A stretch of 64,000 bases of DNA, taken from NCBI GenBank assembly GCA_960531495.1, contig OY482859.1, positions 31,203,481 through 31,267,480 on the forward strand, given 5' to 3'. This stretch comes from Zeus faber. Taxonomy: Eukaryota; Chordata; Actinopteri; Zeiformes; Zeidae. The position numbers and the translations under genes are program-made. The notes beneath the pieces are model-generated. The model saw only the letters and a program-made list of their open reading frames with translations. It made no database searches and was not told where the DNA came from. Positions 20,585 to 31,428 of the stretch are shown piece by piece (the first letter of the stretch is position 1; each line of letters begins with the position of its first letter).

Positions 20585-21737
20585 CTTTGTAGTTTGTATC
20601 CAACTCTGTCGTTGGAAAAATTGCTAATAATATTTTCAATAGCCTTATAATTTACTAAAATTGGTCATAACACTGTTGTTGATATTTTTGGAAGCTTTGT
20701 GGTTGATTGTTGATATAGTCTTTTGCTATGCTCTGTAGTGAATTGCTGATATTTTCAGAAAAGCTCTGTGGTTTATTGTTGATATTTTTGAAAAGCTTTG
20801 TGATTTATTGTTGATGGCATTAAAAAATAGTGGAGGAAAGGTACTATAAAGAACTGAATGGACAGGTCCCTCAGATACTGCCTCCGAGAAAGGTCTCTTG
20901 AGGGTCTGAATGGTCAGAGTAAGTTGTTCTTCTGAGATAGCGCTTTAAGAAGTCTTGTTTAAGCGCTGCTTGATCAGAAATTAGTTTTTGTTCTGAGACA
21001 CCACCCCTAATAGAGAGGGACTGCTTGGTCAGAGGAAAACTAAAGTCTATAATATTGCCTTAAGGAGAAAAGTCTTGAAAGGGTCTGCTTGGATAGGCTG
21101 ATAGGTTCTGCAATACCGCCTCAAGTGAGTGCACCTCTAGAGCGTCTGCCTGCCCGCTTAGCAAGAAAACCTTGCTAAGGTCTGAATGGGTAGGGTATAC
21201 AATTATGCAAGTTTACTAAAGTCTGAACGGGTATAGTATAAAATTAGGAAATAAACTCTGTGGATACCACTTGTCAAGATGACCTTTCTCAGGTCTGAAT
21301 AGTAGGAGGTTAGGCCAAGTGCCAGAAGCAACAGATAGAAAAGTAAAAAGTATAGACATCCATACAGATCTTAATAAGACAAACTGGAGGCTTAGAAAAA
21401 ACAAAAAATAAATAGAGTAAACTAGGAACGGGGTATGAAAGTATTCTCGGAGGAATAAAAACTTTAGTAATAAAGGAATTGAAGAGTATAAAACCTGAGT
21501 ATAAAATCTGCTGCAAGTAAGAAAGATAAGAAACAAAGGGTCTATTTTAATTAATTTAATAGATTAAGGAAGGTTACACTCCAGAATTGTTTATTTAGTA
21601 ACCCAAGTAGAGCCTTGGTTAGACCGATGAGAGCAGAGGAGATGAAAAAGGATGGAGGGAATTGGCCCAAGTGGAACTGTTGTTAGACACAGGAGAAGGA
21701 AGGAACTAAGAAAACAAATAGATAAATAATAATTAAG

Positions 21738-21740
<3 letters not shown>
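20585..21740 (+). other. ERV-B leader with degenerate tandem repeats
   Basis: No gene is visible. 20590-20815 has repeated TTGTTGATATTTTTG..AAGCTTTGTGG units. 20850-21140 holds about four degenerate 60-75-bp units with GAGAAAGGTCTC/TTGAGGGTCTGAATGGTCAG-type wording, alternating with variants. By position (upstream of the gag remnant at 22379) it is the retroviral leader. The part 21240-21740 is AT-rich with no recognised content. Confidence 0.5.

Positions 21741-21773
<33 letters not shown>
21741..21773. repeat. (TA)n microsatellite
   Basis: About 16 uninterrupted TA units. Confidence 0.95.
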
Positions 21774-21775
<2 letters not shown>

Positions 21776-21906
21776 TGACAAGAAAAGGTTCAAGTCCTCC
21801 CCTCTCTCTCTGTCCCCTTTCTCCCTGCACTGTCACTATTGAATAAAGCATGAAGATGCCATTAGAATATATCTTTAAAAAATAATCTGTTAAATAAAGA
21901 TGAGAT

Positions 21907-21993
21907 AAAAAATATCTCAAAATAAATGTGGAAAAAGAACAGTTTAACTGCCTTAAACTGTTCTTTTTCCACATTTATTTTGAGATATTTTTT
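21907..21993. repeat. 40-bp perfect palindrome at an inversion centre
   Basis: AAAAAATATCTCAAAATAAA.. (21907-21946) is followed after 7 bases by its exact reverse complement (21954-21993), directly next to the right arm of the 379-bp inverted duplication. Together they look like the turning point of a copied-back segment. Confidence 0.92.
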
Positions 21994-21994
21994 T

Positions 21995-22373
21995 TGTCAA
22001 AAAATCTTATCAGCAATTTAGCCAACTACCAGGCTTTCAAAAAGTTTCATCTGCACTTTTGTAAAACACAGAGCATTATGATTAATGCATGCACATTCAT
22101 CCAAGTATACTATGGTTTGTATATTTGGAGAGACACTTTACTTACTGCTTAGGGGTAGGATTGGGTAGGTACTGATCACACAAACTTTCTATAACTTTTT
22201 TTTTTTTTTTTTTTTTTACCTGTGCTGTCAGCATGCTGGGGCATACAGCACAGAGTATTTATATGCCATTGCATCTAGGACAGAGTTAGTCTGCAAGTGG
22301 AGTTCAAGTTCTCAACCTGCAAAGCAAATCTTTATTAATTCTTAAATCATCAAGAACTGCTGCAATAACTCTG
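21995..22373. repeat. Right arm of 379-bp inverted duplication
   Basis: Reverse complement of 20206-20584, equal in length and with few mismatches. It ends six bases before the ERV-B gag remnant, so it has replaced the natural start of that gag. Confidence 0.88.
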
Positions 22374-22378
22374 GCACA

Positions 22379-22570
22379 AAATGGCCAAAAGAAGGAACGT
22401 TTGATACAGCAGTCTGTGACGAGATGGAAGTTATAATGAAAAATCACACACTTCATAAAAAAGGGAAGAAAATAGTCGAACAAAGGGAAGGAGAAAGGAT
22501 AGCACTAGCCATATTCAAAAGGGAAGGCGAAAAATGGAGGCAGAAAGAAAGGGTAACAAGTGAATTGGTC
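22379..22570 (+). pseudogene. ERV-B gag N-terminal fragment
   Basis: The frame from 22379 reads KWPKEGTFDTAV, then HKKGKKIVEQREGE and ALAIFKREGEKWRQKER. These align in order with the N-terminal Gag of ERV-C ([33 protein letters not shown]). The ATG at 22424 is not the natural start; upstream codons were lost to the inverted duplication. To the right the frame runs into GC-rich L1 3' UTR sequence. The rest of this gag resumes at 42752, across the L1. Confidence 0.65.
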
Positions 22571-22599
22571 AGGGCCAGGGCCCTTTCCACTGTTTGTAG

Positions 22600-23860
22600 G
22601 CCCCCCGAACTCTGCACCCCTGTAGACACCCTACGGCTGCAGGAAAGGCCTGAGTACCCTGCCCTACGGTCACAGAAGACCCCCGGGCCCTCAGAGAAGC
22701 CAGAGGGCCATGGAGCCCAGCACGGGGCACCTCGATGTTACCCCCCCCGCCTCGCCGATGCCAGCAGGCCGGATATACAGGCCCTCCACCACCCCCAGCA
22801 CCCGAGGCGCCCGGCTCAGAGAAGCCGCGCAGCAAAAGCAAAAGGCCAGCAACCGCCCCCCACACCCCAACACACACCCCCAACGGCACTCTCCACAGCC
22901 ACGCCAGGTCGCTGTACATCCTAAGCCAGGCGCAAGCCGTCAGGACTCCAGCCCAGCTGACCCGACCAGCCCCCGGCCAACCACGCCCCCACACCGACCC
23001 ACCACCGCCCACTCAGGAAAACCCTAATGCTAAATATGTGCTGTTGGTAATTGCAGTTAAAATTGCGGGTTTGGAGTTGCGAGTCCTTCAGGCAAGTCGA
23101 ACCCGACTCACATGCATCCCTCCTGCCCTGTAGACCCTGGTCCGGTGGAGTGTTGTTCGGAGTAGGATTGGTGGGCGTGTTTATGTGTTCTAAGCTAATA
23201 TGAGTTGGATTAACATTTCGGGATGGACGAGAAGCACGCTTGGGCAGGAGCGTGACGGGCAAGATGACAGCTGCCCGCCCCATCCCCACCCACATAGCTT
23301 TCACCCCGCCCATCCCCCAAGCCCTCGGTCAACGGTGTGTTGTGTGCTGGGTATGAGTTTTGGCACTAGGAGAGATCGACGAACCCCGACCGGATAGATC
23401 CAGCGGCGCAGCAGACTGGGGAGGAACCACATGGACCCCCTTCCCCTGGACACAACCATGCCCCTGTGTGCCCACCTCCCGTACCTGGTGGCAGCCAACC
23501 TACAGCGATCAACCACAGGTTAAGAGCGCCCCCATCAGGCCCCTGGTCAGCCCCTAGCCGCCGAGCATGCGGACCACAGAACAGAGGGCGGCAGACGGCA
23601 CCCCCACCCACAGCCCGACCCCCCAGCGAGGAGCTCCCCGCGCACAGAGAGCGCCAGAGGACAGGTACCCCGGCAGCCGGGTGTGACGACAGGAGACCGC
23701 CCCCCACCGAAAGGAGGCCACATGGTGAGCCCCACGTATAGCACAGCCAGCCAGGTTCAGGACCCTGGTTGACAGGACCAGACGGAATGCCTAACCAGCC
23801 GCAGCACGATGGGCCACCTCCCCCCAAGGGACGCAGAAGGACACACAAGCCGGGGTGGCT
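22600..23860 (-). other. GC-rich 3' UTR of the minus-strand L1
   Basis: Very GC-rich, with overlapping spurious open frames on both strands. Its position directly after the L1 ORF2 C-terminus, like the G-rich 3' UTR of the plus-strand L1, supports this call. No coding similarity was found. Confidence 0.6.
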
Positions 23861-26670
23861 GGGCTTGTGTTAAGGTTGGGAAGGATATAAGCAAATTGTT
23901 TTCAAAAATGTGTTCCAGATGAGTAATTCCTTGTCTTTTCCAAGACCAAAAGATTATTGGTCTGTTTTTAACCAGGAAATCTGGGTTGTGCCAGATTGGC
24001 GTGAATTTGTTTGGAAATAGAGTGTGACCACTGAGTTTGAGGAATCTCCATAATGCTGAAAGAGTTGTTTTGATGAATGAGTTTTTAAAGCAAATATGTT
24101 TCCTTATTGATTCAGTCAGCAATGGGAGATCAGATAATGATAACTCATGACATTCTGTTTGTTCAATGTCTTGCAATCCATGGCCCAATTGTTGCTGTGG
24201 TTGTAACCATTTCATTATAAATTGAAGATGGTTCGCTAGATAGTAATATCTGAAGTTTGGGGCTGCTAGGGCACCACAGCCTTTGTTTTTCTGTAGTGTT
24301 GCTAGTTCAATTCTCGGTTTCTTGTATTTACAATAAAATGTGTTGACAATCGAGGGTAGAGTATTCAACCAATATACTGTTGGTTGCATTGGCGTCATTG
24401 AAAATACATAGTTTATTTTTGGAAGTATTTTCATTTCCACTGCTGCTATCCTATTGAGATGGGTAGGTTGTTCCATCAAATGAGGTCTTATTCAATGGAT
24501 TTGAGCAATGGAGTGAAGTTAAGGGGAAACAAATCTGACAGATTGGTGGAGATATCAATACCAAGGTATCTACTATTGCCCATTGTGAAGTGGTTAAGGG
24601 AAGTTTCTCGGTTGCAGAATTGCAGTCCCCCCACTGAGTGGTAAGATTGTGGTTTTAGTACAATTTATTGAATAGTCTGAGAAAGCTGAGAATTTAGATA
24701 TAAGATTGAACACCTCTGGTAGGGATGATATTGGGTTCTGTATGTACAACAAGATATCGTCTGCATACAAACTGATTTTGTGATTTTCAGTTTCCTGTTT
24801 GCATGCCTACAATATAACTATTTTGACGGATTGCTGCCGCGAGGGGTTCAATAAAGATGGCGAATAGTAAATGGGAGAGCGGACATCCTTGTCTTGTGCC
24901 GCATTGTAGAGTGAAATGCTGTGAAGTGTAACCATTGGTGATGACAGAAGCAGATGGAGTGTTGTAGAGGATTCTGATCCATCGAATGAGTGACTCTTCA
25001 AAGCCAAATTTGTTGAGGATTGAAAAGAGATATGTCCAATTAACTCTGTCAAATGCTTTTTCAGCATCCAACGAGGCAATGATAGTATTAAAGTTTTTTG
25101 TTTGAGATATGCTGATCAGACTGAATAAACAAGGCTTATTGCTGGATGAGTGTCTGCCATTGACAAAGCTTGTTTGGTCTGGGTGAATTATAAATGGAAT
25201 TACTTTCAAGACTGTTTGTTAGTATTTTATTAATAATCTATTAATAAGCAATTAATAAGGCTTATGAGTCTATAGCCGGAGGTGAGGGTTGGGTCCTTAT
25301 TGGGATTGAGCAAAACCAAAATGAGAGTGGTATTCATGTGCATAGTGGAGGTTGACTTGAACTCTGTAACCATTCTGATGAATAATGGGGAGATAAGTGG
25401 CCATAAGTGTTCATAAAATTCCACTGGGTAGCCATCTGATCCAGGTGATTTATTGTTGGGCATAGAGAAGAGAGCTTTCCTGACTTCTTCAAGAGTAAGT
25501 GGTTGATCTAAGCCTGCTCCGTCGAAAGTTTAGGAAGGTCAATATCATCAAAGAATGTGTGAATGTTTGATATATTAGATTCATTAACGTGACATAGCTT
25601 ATTATAAAAGTCTCTAAACGTCTTGCTATCGTACATATCATACAGCTGTATGTTTTTCTACCCTGTGGATCTTTGATGGCTGTAATAAGTGATTTTTCTC
25701 TATCGCGTTTCAATTGATTGGCAAGAAATTTACCTGATTTGTCATTGAATTCAAAATAATTTTCTCTTGTTTGTTGCATAAGGAATTGTTTCTTTTTCCA
25801 CTGAGCAATTACATCTCAACTTAATACGATCGTATTAAGTTGAGATGTAATTGCTCAGTGGATGAGTGGGCTTGTTGGGAGTGCAACTCCCTTAGTTGCT
25901 ATTCGAGTTTATTTTGGTATTCTTGTCTTTTCTTTTTCTTGTGAGTGGAGAATGAAATAATACTACCTCTAAGAACTGCCTTAGCTGTTTCCCAAAGTAA
26001 GGATGGTGATATTTCTGTGGAGTCATTCAGTTCAATGAAGGAAGTCCATTCTCTGGAAAAGAAATGGTTAAATTCTTTATCTGTCCAAAGTGAGGTGTTA
26101 AACTGCCACTGCCACCTGCCGGGAGGGTTCTGGTTTGTTTCATTTATCAAGTTCAAATGAATCAGCCCGGAAATTACAATAGGGTGGATTTCAGAATTTG
26201 TGATTTTTGACAGTGCGGACTTAGTTGTTAAGAATAGGTCGATTCTAGAGAAACTTTGGTGGGGTGGTGAATAATATGTGAATTCTCTAGAATGTGGTTT
26301 ATTTGATCGCCGACACTCCCCAAGAGCAAGATCAGTCATATATTGTTTTATAGTGTCCGACGAACGCCAGGATTTGTGAATATTTCTGGCTTAAGAACGG
26401 CACTGTGTTGAAGTCTCCTCCTAATATGATAATTGATTCAGAAAATTCTAAGAGTTTTGAAAATATGTTGTGAAGGAAATTTGGGTCATCCTCATTGGGG
26501 CCATAAATATTAGCCATGGTTAATTTGATGTTACCTAAAATCCCATTAATCATTATCTAACGCCCTTCTGGGTCTGATATTGTGGTTTTATTTTGGTATG
26601 GGATACTTTTAATGATCAATATAGAGACACCTCTTTTTTTTGAGTTGTATGTTGCGGAAAACATCTGATT
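23860..26670 (-). pseudogene. L1 ORF2, major part (endonuclease end, RT, C-terminus)
   Basis: From 26670 downward: endonuclease wording NQMFSATYNSKKRGVSILI, ..ANIYGPNEDDPNF.. and IILGGDFNTV (26553-26380); then the linker; RT with PNNKSPGSDGYPVEFYEHLW (25463), SLDAEKAFDRVNWTYLFSIL (about 25060), GTRQGCPLSHLLFAIFIEPL (about 24880) and an intact YADD box at 24756-24767. The thumb and C-terminal part has IWHNPDFLVKNRPIIFWSWK. At least four frameshifts (near 26380, 25480, 24790, 24480) and a 66-base palindrome (25797-25862) disrupt it. Confidence 0.82.
25797..25862. repeat. 66-bp perfect palindrome without spacer
   Basis: TCCACTGAGCAATTACATCT.. (25797-25829) meets its exact reverse complement (25830-25862) at the centre CGATCG, with no loop. 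It lies in L1 ORF2 between linker and RT. Confidence 0.95.
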
Positions 26671-26674
26671 AACC
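26671..26674. repeat. ERV-C target-site duplication AACC, left
   Basis: AACC precedes the left LTR and is repeated at 41632-41635 after the right LTR. The plus-strand L1 shows the unduplicated site. Four-base duplications are usual for gammaretrovirus-like integrases. Confidence 0.85.
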
Positions 26675-27607
26675 TGTAGTTTAGTTTCTTGATGGGTGTG
26701 ATGTGTTGAAGAATGAAGGAGTGACCGCTGACACTGACTCGAATAAAATAATGATTTTATTACACAAATCAGCATCAAACCAGACTTGCCATGGATGTCC
26801 TGGGAGAGACCCGAGCCAGATGGAATCTCTCCCAAGTGACGCTCTGCACTCGCTTTTAAAGAAGAAGAAGAAAGAAAGAAACAGTCTTTAATTGTCACAC
26901 GACACTCCACAACACATGGTTGCACACACGCATGCACATGCTTGATGGTGGCCAGTGAAATGGCTCCTCTGCTTTTGACCCATCCTGGCTTGTCCTTCCT
27001 CCGGGGGCACAGCCAGGAGCAGTGGCAGCATACGTGGACGCGCCCGGGGACCAGGTGATAAGTGTCCATCGCTGGTCAGACGATGATGGGTGCATGTTTT
27101 TGGTGGGGGTCCTTACTGACGTGAGGTGGAGGAAACCCCATGTGAACACGGGGAGAACATGCAAACTCCACACAGAAAGGCTCCTGTTTTTGGAAGATAA
27201 CCCGCCGGAGCACGGTGCCGACAGCGCCCCAGGCGGGAATCGAACCCAGGACCTTCTTGCTGTGAGGCAGCAGTGCAATGCACTGCGCCACCGTGCCACC
27301 AAGAATTGCCTCTGTAATTGTAAAGAAAGCTGTACAAATATAACATACCACATCTGGTTCCAATCCATAGGTGCCCGCTCAGCCTATATCCTGTCCTAAA
27401 TGTAAACCTTTCCTCCTCTGGTCGAGCTGGAAGAATCAACAAAATTCCTCTCCCATAGGGCCTCTCAATAGACCCATTGTTGTTTTCGTTCTTCGTATGA
27501 CATCGAGGCAATAAATCTAATACTAACATAGTTAATATTATGACCGCACTATATCTCAGCTTTGGGAGCTCAGTAACCTATTCACCTCAACCCTTCCAGA
27601 CACCTCA
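26675..27607 (-). repeat. ERV-C 3' LTR, interrupted by a SINE
   Basis: Left-hand LTR, equal to the right-hand LTR (41167-41631) except for the SINE and about one substitution (CAAATATAAC against CAAAGATAAC). The SINE sits at the TTTAAAAG TATA-like element. The polyadenylation signal AATAAA (reverse strand) is present. Confidence 0.93.
26861..27326 (-). mobile_element. tRNA-derived SINE in the ERV-C 3' LTR
   Basis: Same family as the copy at 16072-16505: A box TGGCGCAGTGC and B box GGGTTCGATTCC on the minus strand near 27300-27235, and a CTT-rich tail at the left (26862-26885). An extra 25 bases (27301-27325) separate the tRNA-like head from resumed LTR sequence. AAAG occurs at both junctions as a probable short target duplication. 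This is the youngest visible insertion in the nest. Confidence 0.82.
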
Positions 27608-27620
27608 TATTCCCCCCTTC
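27608..27620 (-). promoter_or_regulatory. ERV-C polypurine tract
   Basis: On the minus strand GAAGGGGGGAATA stands immediately before the 3' LTR (TGAGGTG..), the position of the plus-strand DNA primer. Confidence 0.85.
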
Positions 27621-28608
27621 GAGACTACACAAAGTCTCGACAGAGAGAAGAGTAATTGAACATACGATGTTAATTGGCTTAACGGAAATCACTTAATAAC
27701 AAACACAATTGGTTATAATATACCCCTCTGACCATGCTTAGTCATAGCAATACAGCAAATTTGTGGAGTGTGAGAGCGAAAAACCCATCTGGCAGCTTCA
27801 TTTCTTAGAACATCCATCAATCAATCAAGACAGGAAAATTCTCTCACGGTCCCTCTGCCCCAGGCAACCACCTAAGGTACTCCAAATTAATTAACAGAAA
27901 AAGACGAAGGGTTTAGACTACTGTATAGGATGTTACATATAAATGCATACATTAAGAGCCTCAGAAATAGATCAAAAAATTTGTCCAAAGTCAGGCTGGT
28001 CGACTCATCGGACCGTCCAGTGGACCTTTCCCTGCCTAGCACCAATGTCCCTCAAAAACCGCAAAAAAGGAAATACCTGAGGTCCCAATGTATTCACTTC
28101 ATCCTACTACAGACAACTCAAAGAAAACAATAGCAAATCAAAGTAATATGTCTTGCTAAAAATATCTAGCGTAGAGTACAGGATATTCATCAATAATACA
28201 GGTTACATTGTAGTAAACAAACTCCAATATTATAAAAACATTCAGGACACACATGTATGTATTAAACTGTTGCTTTTTAACACCATTAACTTTTAATGAT
28301 ATTTCACTCGACACTCCTGATCATGATGTCTTCATTCAGGTTCCGCCGTCCATTTTCGAGTGTCCATGTTTGAATGTTCAAGTCCATTAGGCTGTTAGGA
28401 TCTCTGGACACAGCCATCCTCTGACTGGTCCTGAAAGAAAGAATCACCAGCCAGTATCTTGCACAAACATCAAATACAGTATAATAATTTCACTTTTGCA
28501 TTATACTTTAACATTATTCCAAAATATGATTAACTTTTTCCTTTCCCCCCTTTGTCCATGTATTTCCCTTGTTAACAATAGTGTTGAGTAAATGATGGAA
28601 TCAGATAT
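27621..28608 (-). other. ERV-C region between env and 3' LTR
   Basis: About 1 kb without a long open frame. It contains a short frame with an acceptor-like site (28304-28433, listed separately). The rest is AT-rich and not recognised. Confidence 0.6.
28304..28417 (-). CDS. Candidate small accessory ORF after env
   Basis: ATG at 28417 opens 37 codons to TGA at 28304-28306 (starts MAVSRDPNSLMDL). Just upstream the minus strand reads TTCTTTCTTTCAG|GACC (boundary 28431/28430), a good splice-acceptor match, so a spliced message from the leader donor at 41086-41091 could reach it. Position after env resembles accessory genes of complex retroviruses. No homologue is recognised and the frame is short, so chance is a real alternative. 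Confidence 0.3.
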   Translation of the reverse strand: MAVSRDPNSLMDLNIQTWTLENGRRNLNEDIMIRSVE

Positions 28609-30360
28609 TCAAAATGGGTATTTCTCTGCTAGTGTTAGCTCCTCCTTTATCACTATTTCCTCCTCATCTTCCCCGACGTTCTTACCACCCAAGAGTGGCA
28701 TCTGAACACTTTCTCCCGGCATTACAACTCCTACCCATCTCAATATCATGGCCTTAGCAAAGGTCAACACCACCGTACAAAAACAAAACATCACACACAG
28801 TGATAAAAGAGTAGCCCCCATAACCTGAGCTACTATAGCTCCTAATGGTCCTAATTTGTCTTGCAGCCAAGCATTAGCTGACCACCCAGCTCCTTTTGAT
28901 GGCCCAAACGCATCCCGTATATGTTTTAACGCATCTATGATGTTAGTCATATTGTCAGAGCCATCAGGAATCAACGTATAACAGTCATCTCCGGTTAGAT
29001 TTAAAGCCACGCAAAGGCCACCTTGTTTGGCCAAAATATAATCAAGAGCCATGTCGTGTTTCATCAACGTCAATCGATGACTCCTCTGTGCGTTTGACAA
29101 ATAATCAAAACCTCTTATGGTCTCATTTGCAAACCCTTGTAGAGTATACGTGATATTATCAATATCATCAGCTAAGAATGTAACCCCGTACCATGGAAAC
29201 AATCCTATAGCCCATTTTTCTCCTAAAGATATCCTCCAATGATAAGACTCCAAATTGTGAAATTGTGCCAACTCTCTTTTCTTCCTACTTTTGGCAGTCT
29301 TTGCAGAATCACCCTCATCTGTCTTTTGTCCCTTCTGAAGGACAAAAACATCATAAGGAAGTTTCAACTGTGCCATATAGCAACATCCAGTCCATCCATA
29401 CGGCAGAAATAAGTATGCTTTATCTCCACATACCCACCAAATATCTTTGAATGTTCCTATAGTCACATTACCCGGTAAAGTTTGATTCTTTACGCTCAAT
29501 GTTTTACTGTGACGACTATTTGGCGCATGAAAGGTCACTCTATAAATTTCACCAGTTGTTCTTTCTATACCTTTTCCAAATTCCATCATGTAGATTTCAC
29601 ATTCTGATATCCCCATAAACATACCATCTCCTTCATGAGTGTCATTAGAACAAAAGCAGTCCATACCTTTTGCAGGTGCCCCTTCCATCGCTTCAGGTGT
29701 TGCTGTTCTAATATCTTCATACTTATCAAGAAGATTTAAATATGGCAATTCTCTCAACCAGGAACACTTACGTTCAGGTCTAAATAGCTTAACCGACAGA
29801 GCCATCCATACATCATTGGCTGCTTGTTGTCTGAATAGCAGCCACGATAATGCATTACTTTGACATTCAGACGTCAAAGGTTCCGGTACTGTCTCTAGAA
29901 TTGATGGCCATGTGCCCGGAGCTGGAACTTTCACTACACACGGACAATTGGAATTAGTAGTTATTCTAACGGAGTGAGTTATCTGTTGGAACCACAGATT
30001 TCTCTTAGCCCATGGGTCTGTTATTTGCATCGCCGAGGAATCAAACCCATATGCTTTCCACTGGGTTTCTCGCTTCTTTAAAGCATGAAGATGATCAGTC
30101 ATGTCTTCTGATGTCCACTCTGGTTCAAGAAAATCATTGACCACTTTTGTCATCGTCATCTGAGCTTTTTCTCCTGAATTACTATCAATCTCCTCAGCAA
30201 TTGGCTCTCTAATTACAGAGCTCTCCTTGCTATTATTTAACTTAATTTCCAACTTCGCCATAGTCTTCTGGGTTATATTTATCCACTTCTCAGATGATGG
30301 GGATGTAGCAATAGTTGTCAGTGTCTTATCTACAGACATTTTAGATACCAAAGAAGTCAT
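28609..30360 (-). pseudogene. env: ERV-C env: C-terminal surface and transmembrane part
   Basis: 583 open codons. Residues 1-70 continue a Ser/Thr-rich stretch. A cysteine-bearing surface domain follows (CPCVVK near 140, GWTGCCYM near 325). A furin-type site RKKR is at 359-362. The fusion subunit then has a heptad-like helix (about 390-435), an LDYILAKQGGLC segment (439-450) recalling the immunosuppressive/CX6C region of class-I Envs, a second Cys ten residues on, and a membrane anchor at about 508-538 with a 45-residue acidic tail. Several N-glycosylation sites are visible. The frame is the same as the upstream Ig-bearing part, separated only by TAA at 30370-30372. It either starts at ATG 30360 or, more likely, is the second half of one Env broken by that stop. 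Confidence 0.85.
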
Positions 30361-30369
30361 CAGTGTTTT

Positions 30370-31428
30370 TTAGGTGGTGGATCTCATCCTCACAACCTCT
30401 CTTGTATGATTACCGAGAGTTACAGAAATAGAAGTTGTCATCATCGTAGTAGTAACATCATTTTCTGCCAGTGTTGGGGCTAGAGTGGTAACTGACAATG
30501 ATACGTTAATACTACTAGTTATTCCCCGAGCTAAGGAAGTAGATGTCCTCGGTCCAACAGTCACCCTTGGTGTGACTAGTTGTTTTTGGGTTTCATTAGC
30601 AATCATGCTTACTTCTTTAGTAACCAGACCTTTTACTACCAGCATTATCTTACGAGTTCTGTATCCCGCTTCCCAATAATTTTGTCTTGGGACGTATTTA
30701 AACTCTGGATCCAAATATGTGCATGTATATTCTCCTTGATCTTCCCATAGTACATTATGTACTACTAGTGAACAGTCATTTTTAACTTTAACCCCTCTCC
30801 TGTCATTCATCAACACAAACTTTTGTTGATTGCGAGGCACACTGCTAACCTCAGGTACTTCTAGCACTATGTCTTCACCGCGCGCATTTTTCCATTTGGG
30901 GGAGATATTTCCACCAGTATTCCATTTACTACATTTACATGGAAGGTTAGCTGTATTTCCTAATTTAGTTCTAATCACAGTATTCACTGAAATTGAAGTT
31001 GTTGGAATCATCTGAGGCACAGCAGTAGTTAACTGCAATTCCTCTGTAACATTGGTGAATTTCAAACCTAACAAGGCAGACGTCTGCTTTGTCTCTTCAG
31101 TTGGTGGGGGAGTTGATACTTCAGTTATTAATTTTCCTATTTCTTCAAAAACTGTGGGCTCTACAATTTTACTTTCATTCAAAACCACAAGAGTCACAAT
31201 TTTATATCTGTAGTCAGGCTTTCTTTGCACTCCATCCTCTCTCACAATCACAAATTTAGGATCAAAATAAGAACACTTGTAGTCTCCTTGATCTTCAATC
31301 TGGGGTCTACGTAGATAAAGACTACAGTCATCCTCCATCTTCAGCCTTCTTCGATCATTTAGCAACACATACTTCTTTAGCGGTGACGTTCCCGACAAGT
31401 CAATTACCTTCCCATGGTTATCTTCCAC
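30370..31428 (-). pseudogene. env: ERV-C env-region part with Ig-like domains
   Basis: 352 open codons. Residues 1-83 complete a first V-type Ig-like domain (DQGDYKC at 46-52, the F-strand D-x-G-x-Y-x-C motif). Residues 148-268 form a second (NLPCKC at 161-166, core Trp 179, DQGEYTC at 230-236). Residues 270-352 are rich in Thr and Ser. The open frame begins at a GTG that is not a true start: the first domain's B and C strands lie upstream in another frame, so a frameshift falls at about 31404-31428. It ends at TAA (30370-30372), followed in the same frame by the rest of env. Ig-like domains are not usual in retroviral Envs; see findings. Confidence 0.8.

Noticed and set aside
22424-23850. 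Long overlapping GC-rich open frames as genes
   Set aside because: Frames are open on both strands because of base composition; they sit in the 3' UTR of the L1 and have no domain resemblance apart from the short ERV-B gag start.
30360-30372. Stop plus ATG as a true boundary between an Ig-only gene and env
   Set aside because: Not excluded, but the same frame continues through the stop, the Ser/Thr-rich stretch runs across it, and the downstream part lacks its own signal peptide, so a nonsense change in one gene is preferred.
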